From Bacteroidia bacterium (GTDB lineage Bacteria > Bacteroidota > Bacteroidia > AKYH767-A > OLB10), in NCBI GenBank assembly GCA_016788065.1, contig JAEUTI010000035.1, positions 1 through 40,147 of the forward strand: 40,147 nucleotides of DNA, in the 5' to 3' direction. This document shows positions 23,745 to 33,500 of the stretch, piece after piece; positions within the stretch are counted from its first letter, which is position 1, and every line of letters starts with the position of its first letter. The notes under the pieces are model-generated. The model was not told the DNA's origin. It was given only the letters and a program-made list of their open reading frames with translations, and made no database searches. Both the position numbers and the translations under genes were made by a program.

Positions 23745-25592
23745 TTACCTGCAATGCTGCTGTTGCAATTGCTTTGCTTCCTGATTCCCCAAATTGGAGC
23801 CGGAAATGAAATCGGCACAAGCCGCAATTTTGTTGTTGAGCTCCAAATAAACCAGTCCCCTGTTTTTATAGCCAATTGCAAAATTAGGATCGATTTCAAT
23901 AGCCTTCGATAAAAGTGCCAAAACTTCATCGTATTGCTTTTTCATATAAGCAACATTAGCAAGGGTATTATAAGCATCGGTACTATTTGGATCGAGTTCA
24001 ATACATTTACGACTGTCGGCTTCCGCACCTGCATAATCGCCTAACTGAAAGCGTACCTGTGACCGGTTGTTGTAAATCATGACCTGCGTGGAATCGAGTG
24101 CTATAGCCCGCGAAAAATCTGCCTCCGCCATCTTACCGTTATTCATAAAGGAATAAGACAATCCCCGATTGAGGTAATTCCGGGCATCATCCGGCTTTAG
24201 CCGAATTGCCTCATCGAAATTTTTAATGGCCTCGGGATAATTACGCTTCACCTGATGCGCCATACCTCTGTTGCCATAAGCACGGTATAAGTATGTCGAC
24301 TCCGGATTTTTCTCTATCACATCGGTCAGGAAAACAACATCATTGTTCCATATCTTATTACGCGCCGGAACAGAAAAAGCGAAGAACAACATTAAGCCCG
24401 TGAAAACCACTATTAACCCGGACTTATACTTATGAAAATTGACCGTATTTCCGGTTATGAGATATCCGATCAAAAGCATCAAACCCAGATATGGCAGGTA
24501 ACCGTAACGATCGGTGACAATAAACAACCTGGACGGAATAAGCTGAATATTGATAGATATGGTGGCCACAAAAAATGCAGCGCCAAATAATATCCATTTA
24601 TTGCTTCGTGCCCGCCACAGACCATATAGAACTGCACCAATCAGTACCGCTGAAGCATAATATTCCCATGGCAACATACCGCCATCCTTTGGTGGGAAGA
24701 CATAAATTGCGCAAAGCTTTAGTGGCAGTAATAGTTTCAGCAAATAAAAGCTGAATGAATAGCACACCATGAAGAATATGTCGATTGCATTGTAATCGAT
24801 CAGCATTCCTTTGGTGATGTTGTGCATGGTACCTGAATTCATCAGGGTAATGATTCCAAATAGTAAACTCAGGAGGAAGAATGGAATTTTCTCCAAAATA
24901 ACCTGTTTGCTGAGCAATTTTCTGTCAGAAACAAAATCGAGTAGCAACATCACTACCGGGAAAGTCACTGCCTGTGCTTTGCTGAAGAGTGAAAGAATAA
25001 AAAAGATGCCGGTTGCGAGAAGCATGGAGTACTTTTCTTCCCTAATATACCGGAGATAAAAATACATCCCGGCAAGGAAGAAAAAAGTGTACATGCCACT
25101 GCTGCGGGCTGAAATCCAGCTTACCGCCTCTACATTCATGGGATGAATTCCAAATGCCAATGCAATTAGTAAAGCCATGATTTTGTTGGAAGTCAGTTTT
25201 TGCACAAAGGCAAATACCAAAATCACATTTCCCAGATGGAACAACAGATTCAACAGGTGCATGGGGAATGTATCCAGGCCCGAAAAATGGTAGTTAATGG
25301 CAAAAGTCAGCACCGGTAAAGGCTGATACATAATTACATAATAAGATGTAAAGTAAGTTTTAACCGATTCCCACGACAGAGTCAGGACTTCCGGATAATT
25401 CTGGAAGTACTCATTATCATCGAAAGTCAGGATATCATTTCGGAGCGAGTTGCCATACAACACAAAAACCAGCAGGACAATCCCAGCCAAAAAAGGCCAC
25501 ACCGGAAAACCTTTTTCAGTAGCTTTTACTTTGGAAGCAACAGGTTTAGAAGGATTTGCTGCGGTAGATTTGCTTGTGCCGGATTTCTTCAT
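23745..25592 (-). CDS. TMTC/protein O-mannosyltransferase-like membrane protein with C-terminal TPR repeats
   Basis: The 615-residue product has a cytoplasmic basic head (residues 1-28) and then about ten membrane helices up to about residue 400. The loop after the first helix holds LTFDDNEYFQNYPEV, with an Asp pair at 58-59 as in GT-C glycosyltransferases. A later loop has FGIHPMNVEAVSWISARS, the H-P-x-x-x-E-A-V-x-W-I motif of the TMTC and related O-mannosyltransferase family. Residues from about 425 are about five TPR units (YRAYGNRGMAHQVKRNYPEA, ARNYLNRGLSYSFMNNGKMA, VMIYNNRSQVRFQLGDYAGA). Family members transfer sugar from a lipid-linked donor to protein on the outside of the inner membrane. 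The substrate here is unknown; T9SS cargo of Bacteroidota are often O-glycosylated, so a link is possible but not shown. Confidence 0.83.
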   Translation of the reverse strand: MKKSGTSKSTAANPSKPVASKVKATEKGFPVWPFLAGIVLLVFVLYGNSLRNDILTFDDNEYFQNYPEVLTLSWESVKTYFTSYYVIMYQPLPVLTFAINYHFSGLDTFPMHLLNLLFHLGNVILVFAFVQKLTSNKIMALLIALAFGIHPMNVEAVSWISARSSGMYTFFFLAGMYFYLRYIREEKYSMLLATGIFFILSLFSKAQAVTFPVVMLLLDFVSDRKLLSKQVILEKIPFFLLSLLFGIITLMNSGTMHNITKGMLIDYNAIDIFFMVCYSFSFYLLKLLLPLKLCAIYVFPPKDGGMLPWEYYASAVLIGAVLYGLWRARSNKWILFGAAFFVATISINIQLIPSRLFIVTDRYGYLPYLGLMLLIGYLITGNTVNFHKYKSGLIVVFTGLMLFFAFSVPARNKIWNNDVVFLTDVIEKNPESTYLYRAYGNRGMAHQVKRNYPEAIKNFDEAIRLKPDDARNYLNRGLSYSFMNNGKMAEADFSRAIALDSTQVMIYNNRSQVRFQLGDYAGAEADSRKCIELDPNSTDAYNTLANVAYMKKQYDEVLALLSKAIEIDPNFAIGYKNRGLVYLELNNKIAACADFISGSNLGNQEAKQLQQQHCR

Positions 25593-25856
25593 AAATTGAA
25601 AATCAGTCTACAATTATACTAAACTGTTGCAGATTTCACAAGACTTAACATCTATACTCTCAAAGATCGGGTTATTTATTTATTTCCTTCCGTTACGATC
25701 GTTATACTTTTGGTATTTAAAATGGCACGAAGAAAAAGCAATCCATAAAATGGATCATTTCCTACAATAATTCAGAATTTGCACCGGGCGTACTCTCCCA
25801 CGAGGGTTCGATGTAAATAAATGAGATACATTGTAGTTGAAAATATTGTGTACATA

Positions 25857-26126
25857 TTATTTGGTGTTTGACTTTGAAGACTCTTTACTTTTTGTAGAGA
25901 GTCTTTTCAATAATGCTGCTCTAATCTCTGGATAAAACTGGTCAATCAAGGTTTTGTACACAATACTTAATTTCAAAAGATTATGTAGGTTGGGAGCCGA
26001 TATACCATGTTCCCACTTTGATAATCGACTGACATTTTTATGCTTGAGCATTTTGGCAACTTCTTTTAATGTCAATCCTAAAATCTTTCGATGATATCGT
26101 AATGTATTCTTGAATTTTTGTGCCAT
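25857..26126 (-). CDS. Small XRE/Cro-type DNA-binding regulator
   Basis: The 89-residue product is a single helix-turn-helix domain. NTLRYHRKILGLTLKEVAKM is helices 1-2, LKHKNVSRLSKWEHGISAP the recognition helix with the typical W-E-x-G-x-x-x-P turn, then LHNLLKLSIVYKTLIDQFYP the last helices, and a basic Ser-rich tail. No sensor domain is present. It is divergent from the RadC-like gene, and the space between contains nested palindromes that would suit as its operators. Such XRE proteins often repress themselves and a neighbour on mobile or defence elements. That it regulates the RadC-like gene is an inference from position. Confidence 0.88.
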   Translation of the reverse strand: MAQKFKNTLRYHRKILGLTLKEVAKMLKHKNVSRLSKWEHGISAPNLHNLLKLSIVYKTLIDQFYPEIRAALLKRLSTKSKESSKSNTK

Positions 26127-26363
26127 CTACATTAAGAGTAGCATTTATTTAATTGGAAAATAGTAGAGTGATTGAGTCAGATGTGACAACATTGTGGATT
26201 TTTGAAAAATGTCAGCTTTTGATTACCCTACTTATAGCAAGCAATATATATTTATTGTCCTTGGCATCATCATTTTGAAATGTAAGACTTCCCTTTCCAT
26301 GGGTCAAGACAATTATGGATTGACATTTTTATGAGTTTTTACAGGTTGCTACAAAAATAAACA

Positions 26364-26379
26364 ACAAATAATTATTTGT
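26364..26379. promoter_or_regulatory. 16-bp palindrome, probable operator 1
   Basis: ACAAATAATTATTTGT is a perfect palindrome. An identical copy starts 77 bases downstream. Two equal sites in the space between a divergent XRE gene and its neighbour are typical for cooperative repressor binding. Confidence 0.6.
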
Positions 26380-26440
26380 TATAGTTTTCCCGGCATATCC
26401 TCAGTTGTTTTTGAGTATTCCGGTATTCCAGTTTCCTTTT

Positions 26441-26456
26441 ACAAATAATTATTTGT
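26441..26456. promoter_or_regulatory. 16-bp palindrome, probable operator 2
   Basis: This is the second exact copy of ACAAATAATTATTTGT. It lies 43 bases before the RadC-like start codon, where it would overlap a promoter. Confidence 0.6.
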
Positions 26457-26498
26457 CGTTTTCTGAATAAGGGTAGCACCTTATAAAAACTCATAAAA

Positions 26499-26969
26499 AT
26501 GTCAATTACATCCAAAACATCTTCCACGTTACGTGAAATAAAAGTTTCTTACACTTCAAAAGTGAAAGTTGCTGACAGAATAAAAATCACAAGTTCTAAA
26601 GATGCTTGTGAATTATTCAGGAAAATCTGGTCGGATTATTTGGAAATTCGTGAAGAGTTCAATATTCTTCTGCTTAATCGAGCTAATCATGTATTGGGGT
26701 GGTTCAATGTATCCATTGGTGGAAAATCTGGCACCTTAATTGATCCTAAATTGATCTTTTCAGTGGCACTTAAGTGCAATGCATGTGGTATCATTCTTTG
26801 CCATAATCATCCTTCCGGAAATTTAAATCCGAGTAGTCCTGATCTTGAATTGACAAAAAAAATAAAAGCAGGAGGAGATCTGCTTGAGATCAGGATTTTA
26901 GATCACTTAATTATATCAACAGAATGTTACCATTCCATGGCAGATGAAGGGATTTTAAAGAATTATTAA
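26499..26969 (+). CDS. RadC-like JAB (MPN+) domain protein
   Basis: The 156-residue product is the short form of RadC, made of a single JAB/MPN+ domain without the N-terminal helix-hairpin-helix of chromosomal RadC. The metal-binding motif is intact: CHNHPSGNLNPSSPD has His102, His104, Ser106 and Asp115, with an upstream Glu in YLEIREEFNILLLN. The family fold is a zinc-dependent peptidase, but the role of bacterial RadC is not settled. Short forms are typical passengers of plasmids, integrated elements and defence islands. The start lies inside the right arm of a 23-bp inverted repeat. It is the only other supported plus-strand gene besides the propeller gene at 13258. Confidence 0.9.
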   Translation: MSITSKTSSTLREIKVSYTSKVKVADRIKITSSKDACELFRKIWSDYLEIREEFNILLLNRANHVLGWFNVSIGGKSGTLIDPKLIFSVALKCNACGIILCHNHPSGNLNPSSPDLELTKKIKAGGDLLEIRILDHLIISTECYHSMADEGILKNY

Positions 26970-27265
26970 CTTTTTAATTAGAGTCAGATTTTATGCAAAC
27001 TTTTTGAAAATCCAATAGCACTCGTCAAAGAGTTTTGTATAAAACAGAATTTAAGTGGCTATGATTTTTGATTTCTATTGTTGAAATATGAATCTTTGAT
27101 GGTAAAAATTCTTTTGGAAATTGTTGTTGATGAAACAGCTTCATGGAATAAGTAAAACAAATTGTAGAATTTGAAGGTAAATAACAGTCATTAAAATGAA
27201 TGTTGATTTCTTGGACGAGATAAGATATAAAGTCAGTTTTGCTAGGGTATATCGGTGTCTTGTAA
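26970..27265. other. Space between the RadC-like gene and the Rhs operon terminator
   Basis: No gene is supported. An 81-codon minus-strand frame fills most of it, but it starts inside the terminator hairpin and has no recognisable features. It might be a remnant of an older immunity gene behind the present one; nothing confirms this. Confidence 0.4.
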
Positions 27266-27300
27266 AACAAAAAAGCCCGATAAAATGGGGCTTTTTTGTT
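27266..27300. terminator. Bidirectional hairpin terminator
   Basis: AACAAAAAAGCCC and GGGCTTTTTTGTT form a perfect 13-bp stem around a 9-base loop, with a T-run on both strands. It lies three bases after the immunity gene's stop codon and closes the Rhs operon. It can also stop transcription from the plus-strand RadC-like gene. Confidence 0.95.
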
Positions 27301-27303
27301 TAG

Positions 27304-27537
27304 TTAAATTTCTACAAATACCCAATCATCTTGATTAATACCGTAGTTAAGTTTAGCTTGTCTTTTTGCTCCTTCTATATCTACGAACCATAAGTCAGCC
27401 TCGCATGGCGCATCTAAAGACTTATGAAAAAATAAATAATAACCTTTTGTGTCATTTTCATCTGATTCGATAACAAGATATTTAATGTCATCTTCTATGT
27501 TTCCTTTGTGTATTTCTGCTATTAGTTTCATATGCAT
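27304..27537 (-). CDS. Probable immunity protein for the Rhs toxin
   Basis: The 77-residue product is small, cytoplasmic (no signal) and acidic. The first ATG lies one base after the toxin gene's stop codon. An alternative ATG six bases on gives MKLIAEIHKGNIEDDIKYLV. The C-terminal part reads DLWFVDIEGAKRQAKLNYGI followed by DDWVFVEI. The pattern W-F-x-x-x-E-x-A-K-x-Q-A-x-x-x-Y-G-I-x-x-D-D-W is one I associate with small proteins found next to polymorphic toxins. Position directly after a toxin-ending Rhs gene and before a strong terminator is the classic place of an immunity gene. It should bind the C-terminal toxin domain inside the cell. The family name is not known to me. Confidence 0.8.
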   Translation of the reverse strand: MHMKLIAEIHKGNIEDDIKYLVIESDENDTKGYYLFFHKSLDAPCEADLWFVDIEGAKRQAKLNYGINQDDWVFVEI

Positions 27538-27538
27538 A

Positions 27539-30500
27539 TTATTTGATTGGCATGTGGTAATTCTTTAGATAATTACCATAATCATCTAAAAATTCAAAAT
27601 GAAAATGTGGTCCAATCTTTCCTTTTTTACCAAGTATATCTGAATCTGTCATTCTGAATTGTTTTAATTCATTGGTTGATCTAAACACGCCTGGGGCTAT
27701 TTCTTTATAACCTGGACCTAAAAATCGCTCACCTATTTCAAGCCCTCTTTCTGCAGTTCTGGCTTTAGTGGTCAATTGTAATGTTTTTGCTCCATATTTG
27801 CCAGCTTTTGCCAAATCACCAATATAAGGGATTATACCCATTGCACTTATTGATGCATTTCCCAATTGACCTCTCCCGGTGTAAATCAATGCATTAGTTG
27901 CATCTGCTAAACCAGTAGGGTCAGCAATACCTACCACATCTAGAGCAGTTTGTAAATCATCTAACAAACTCGATTCGGATCTTGTACTTGGAGATCTATA
28001 CTCTCCATTCCAATTTGAATAGATAGGAATTTCAGAAGAAACTTTTTTATCATAAATGGCATAATGTGGCACCGGATTTCCATCCTTATCTTTTGTTAGA
28101 TATAAACTATTATTATTATCCTTCCATGTCATAATATCTAATCCATAGGAAGAGAACCAACTGGTGATTGCTGTTGCTAAAGAAGATGTCATTACAAGAG
28201 CCTTACCATCTGGACCGTATGATTGATAATAAGTATTAAAACTGACTCCAAAGTAGCTGTTATCGTAGTCAGTATTTCCCATCAAATTATCATTCCCAAT
28301 AACCATACCAAGTTGACTTCCTGATAAGTATAAACCATCATAAAAGCCTCCTCCTCCTTTACTGGGCTTCTGTGCATATTCCGGACTATTTAACATCTCC
28401 GAAACACTTTTGGGATTTCCTTGAGTCGTAAAACTGATACCACCGTTCGGATCAATCTGACTCACGGGATTATTACCCATTCCAATATAGGCATTAAAAA
28501 ACTGCATATAAGGGTCTTGGACATTCCAACGACCTATGGTGGCATCGTACTGTCGCAATCCAAAATCAAATGTGTTCAATCCCAAAAAGTCCTGTTGCTC
28601 CTTCGATTGATAGCTCAAACTATTAACCGGGTCAAACGAAAGGCTGGCTTGACTCATGCTTAGGTTTTTCAACCCATAAGGATAGTATTCGTTTATTTCT
28701 AAAACGTTTGATTTTTTGTGTGTTATGTGAAGATTGTCAAAATACACGTCAAGTGGGGATTCGTTTTGAACAAATATATAAATAAATCCATCTTCCGGAA
28801 TTAAAATATCTTCAATAGCCATATTTTCAATTGAATTGGCGGTAGTAACCGGAATTATTCCCGAAGAGGTTTCAATCAAGTTAAAATCTTTGTCTATGGT
28901 TAAATATCCAAGGAATGCGATCACTGTTGTGCTCGACTGGCTAGTAATATAATCGTCTAGGAAAGACTCCACGATGGAATTAGATGTGAATGTGGATGCA
29001 GCAAATGAAGTTTCTAGTCCAGGTGGAGCTACACTTCCATTGATAATGAAGAAGTTAGCTAGCTGATCCAAAATATCATCTACATCACGGGGACTGTTGG
29101 TTCCCGTGAATGTTTGGAAATAAGATTTAACATTGATTGACACACGGTCCCCTTTTTGAACGAAGAGGGCTTTGGCGGGCCCAATGGGTTCACCTGCAGG
29201 ATTCAATTTTGCGGAATAAGTACTTGATGTTGCTGCGGCCAACGCCGATAGGGATGACGCCTGCGTACTTGATACATTGCTAAACATTGCATCTTCAGCT
29301 GTTAAATTTGCATTCTCAAGTGTCGCCACATAATGGTGTTCAGGTGCATTGAAGTCTCGAGTTATAACCGCCCTGACATTTCCTAGGTGATCGTTGATGA
29401 AATATTCATATTTGAAATCAGATGCACATGGATCCTGATCTAAATTCGGAATTACTCTTCCGTGTTCATTATATACAATACTAATATCAGAATCCTTGTA
29501 TTCAATTCCACTAACATAATGATGAACGGTTGCATCAGGATAAACAATCCGCAATTTTCTTCCTAATGCATCATAAAGATAATTGGCATCATCAGTTCCA
29601 TTACTCACCTGAGTAACCAGATTCAAATGGTTGTAGCCAAAAGTTAAACCTTTGTTTAAATCTTCAGTTACGCTTCCGTTAAGGTCATATATATAATCTG
29701 AACCAGTAGTATTCCCATCAAAAAATCCATTTCCTACAGAGCTTGTGATATTATCTGTAATACTTTCAGCCTTGTTCCCATCATAGTTATAATTTAACTC
29801 ATCCATCAAGCTCCCTTGGCTTTTTCTGTTTAAAGTCACAATGTTGCCTGACATATCATAACTGACCAGTTCATCATAATCATGAAAATTATTCTCAAAT
29901 AATCCTGGTATACCTAAATTCGACTTTGCAAAATAGGCGGCGGTCATTTGATTTAATCCATCGTATCTAAAAGCATACAGATTTTCATGTTGATCATTTG
30001 AGGATATTGTTTGGTGTTTTGTTTTCCAGCGGACTGCAGTGATATTCCCATTATAATTATTTATTGTTACGAAAGGATCTGTTTGGGTATTGTCGATAGT
30101 CAATGCTGTCGTATTGTTGTAATAAATTTCTTCCCCAAAAACATCCATTTCATCTAAATTCTTATCCCCATCGTTTGTCAATTCGGCGTTGTTGATACTT
30201 GTGAGCCATCCCCTTATGTTGTATCGGTAGTCTATATGTTGAAGAAAATCATCATCGGCTGGTTTGTAGTCAAGGTTTTTCCGTATAACCTGCCCCAATA
30301 AATTATACTCATAATTACATACCAATTTCTCAGGTGGCAATGAACCAAAACCAACTGAATTATATTCATTCAACACCCTTCCAGCATGGTCATAATCAAA
30401 ACGGGTACTAACCATTAATGGTTTATCAACGCCAACCTTTTCGTGGATTCTGACCTGGCTAATCAATTGGTTGTTAAAATCGTATTTCAAACTTACGATA

Positions 30501-33500
30501 TCCCAACCATCAAGATGATGCTGGGTATGACTTTGAATAGGTCGATAATATTGATCGTAAAATTGAACTGACAATAAATAGTCGCCAGAGACACCATTCA
30601 GGATTTTTACCTTGGAACCGGTTTGCAACCCTCTTACAGAACTTATTGCTTGCTGATTATTAAATTCAACAAACTCTCTTCCCGAGTAGTTAAATTCATA
30701 ATTATCAAAGTAATTAACAATAAGGACAGTGTGGTAATCTTCCACTAATTCAGGGAATGCATTGTTGGTGTAACCATGAATGTGTCCAGTTCCATCATTC
30801 CTTTTTTCCCAATTTTGACCAGACCATGTATTTGCAATATCCTGTAATTCTTCTCTAGTATTCGTTGAAGTGTACAGACCACTTATTACTGATCTTCCTA
30901 ATCCATCATATTTAACAAAATTCCATGTATCGTCACTTGATTGTTTAGGTGTACGCGTCAGTACAATCCTGTTGAGTTGGTCATAAACATATTCTTCCCA
31001 GCCAATTCCTGGCTGTTTTGATTTGTAAGTCCTCCCCTTGTTATCATATTTGCTGGAGAACATATATTTTTCAAAAATATCATCACTTTCATCAAAACTA
31101 TAAGTGCCATCCATTTCAAGCACAGCGATAGGAGGAATGGTATATACAAGTTGGTTTAAATCATTATAAACATAATATGTGCTCAATATCTGGGTTGTTC
31201 GTTCTTCGTGATCAACTGGACCTCCTTCAGTAAAGTCAGAAGTGATAATTTTGCCGTCTTCGTTTTCAACCGCTTCAATTACTGTTTGCAAACAGATAAG
31301 CCGACCAACCTTATCAGTGAAGGTTATTATAGCTTTATTATCTTCATCGGTAGTAGTACTTTTGAACAAAGAAGCCTCTGGGTATTGAGATGTTGCGGAA
31401 GCTCCAGAAGCCAATTCATCATATTCCCAAAATAAAATGGAATTTGCTGCATTTTGACTGTTGTATTGTTTGGTTGTATGTTGATTGGAGATTTGCCAAT
31501 CTTCTCCTGGACTTCCATTTTCAATTACCCGATTCAGTGGTGAAGTGTCAAAAATTGTTTCTGCGAAAGGAAAATCATCATGGGAAACCATGGATGCACT
31601 CGAATAGAATGTTTCCTGCTTATCAATCACATCTTCCTTGAAGCTACCATCACTGGAATTGTCCGTATATGGTAGGTAACTCAATGGTGATCTTCCTAGG
31701 TTGTCATATTCAATGAAATTCACCATATCGTAAGTTGTGCTTCCTATTTCCGGCGATAACTTTTTGTTTACTTCTTGAACAGGTCTTCCTAACCCGTCTA
31801 GATATGCAGTTCGCAACAGAAAATCTTCATCTGATAACAAATTGTTATTTAAACTATCAAGGAATCCTGTTTTAGTATGCTTCGTCCTGATGGAATATGT
31901 TTTTATTGAACTCATATCGCCGGAAACAGCCATATCTGCATATGTATATTCAATATAAGTTCGGGCGAATCCAAATTTATCTGTAATCCACTGGATTCTT
32001 CCAAATTCATCTAAGCTTGATGTTTGTGATATTTCACCATTTGAATCATAAGCATATTGCTGGGTTTTAAAAACAGGATCATATATAAAATATTTAAACT
32101 CAGCATCTGTAGGAATAAGTGAGATGTCGTCGACGTAAAAGCTGACCGATGGATCTTCATTAGCAACATAAGCTAATAAACCAAACTCTGTTATAGGAAC
32201 AGGACTTCCAATGCACCCAGAACCTGTGTACCCAAGTATTTCATTTCCGTCAATTATGACACTATACTTAACCCAGTTCCCATTAGTATTTTCAAATAAT
32301 ATGGAATCTTTTGTTTTTACTATGTAACATGAATTAAATGAGGATTTATCTAATTTTACTGCTTCCAGAACAATTTTCCCTCCCTCAGGAATCAATGCAT
32401 CAGTTGTCTTAACCCAACAGGTTAATATAAATTTTCTGTTTAAACTTTCAGGCCAGAAGTACTTATACATATTTGGACCACCAAACAAACTGCTGACTTC
32501 CGCTGATTTTGTACCACTATGACTTTCGTTGTCCACGTAATTTCCAATGGAAACATCCCAACCATCCTTAAAGGGATCTTCAAACCCGGTATAACTACAA
32601 TCCTTTCCATCCATTGAGAAATCTTCAGCAAAATCTGGATCATAACCTACACTCGCATTATTAAAGACAGCTACGGGTAAAGTGTTGTTGTGTCCATAAA
32701 TAATTGATGAACTTGTCCCATGATTTGGTCGGGATCTAACAACATTGCCATATAAATCATACGCTTCATTTGTGCCTACCAGCTCCATTCTAACATCTAT
32801 ATTCAAAATATTGATTCCCGCATCATCAACAACTTCTGCCAATTCATAATCATCAAGCCCAATAGATGTTTTCAAAGCATACGACTTGTGTTTTAAAGGC
32901 TTGCCATTGAACAAATCGAAAGTGGTCAATGTGCTATTTGTCACATATTCTGTTGAACCGATTTTACAAATTTTTAGAACCTCAATCGGATAGGAAATAA
33001 CATGAAAGTCATTTAATATTTTCAAAGATGTAACTTCATTGCTATTTGTTCCACTTGTCAGAAATTCGAGGTTATCAGGATAGTAATTTCTAGTAATATA
33101 TTCCTTACTGTCACTATTTATGGTTTTTGTTTCAAAAATTTGTGAAGGTCTGTTTTTTGTAATTTCTATATTGGTTTGTATGAAATCAGAGGTGCCAACC
33201 GTATAATCCTTAGCTGATTCAATTTTTAAATAGTACCATTGATTAGAATGGGTATAATATTCATTAAAATGCATGTTAGTAACAGCTGAAAAAAATGCTA
33301 AGTTCTTGGGGTATGAAACTATTTGGTTGTAAATAGTTGAGTTTGGATAACTTAGAAAGAAATTTGATGCGTTTTTAGAAACGCCAGCAACAACTTCTTC
33401 GGTTCCTTCAACAAATTCATATTCATAATTGGTTTCCTTAACGATCTCATTGGATTCATTAAAAATGCTGTGTTTTATTAATAAACCTCTTTTGTGACTG

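Larger units (their letters stand above)
26319..26506. repeat. Perfect 23-bp inverted repeat enclosing two 16-bp palindromes
   Basis: The left arm (26319-26341, containing TGACATTTTTATGAG) and the right arm (26484-26506, containing CTCATAAAAATGTCA) are exact reverse complements over 23 bases. The right arm includes the ATG of the RadC-like gene. Between them lie two identical palindromes, described separately. The arrangement suits either a looping operator system for the adjacent XRE protein or a recognition site for a mobile element. Confidence 0.9.

Noticed and set aside
23528..23929. 133-codon minus-strand frame
   Set aside because: It largely overlaps the TPR part of the membrane glycosyltransferase gene in another frame and has no features of its own.
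25775..25830. tRNA gene suggested by GAGGGTTCGAT
   Set aside because: Only a T-arm-like word is present; no matching acceptor stem, D-arm or anticodon arm can be drawn.
27025..27270. 81-codon minus-strand frame after the Rhs operon
   Set aside because: It starts inside the perfect terminator hairpin, has no recognisable domain, and its composition is that of AT-rich spacer.
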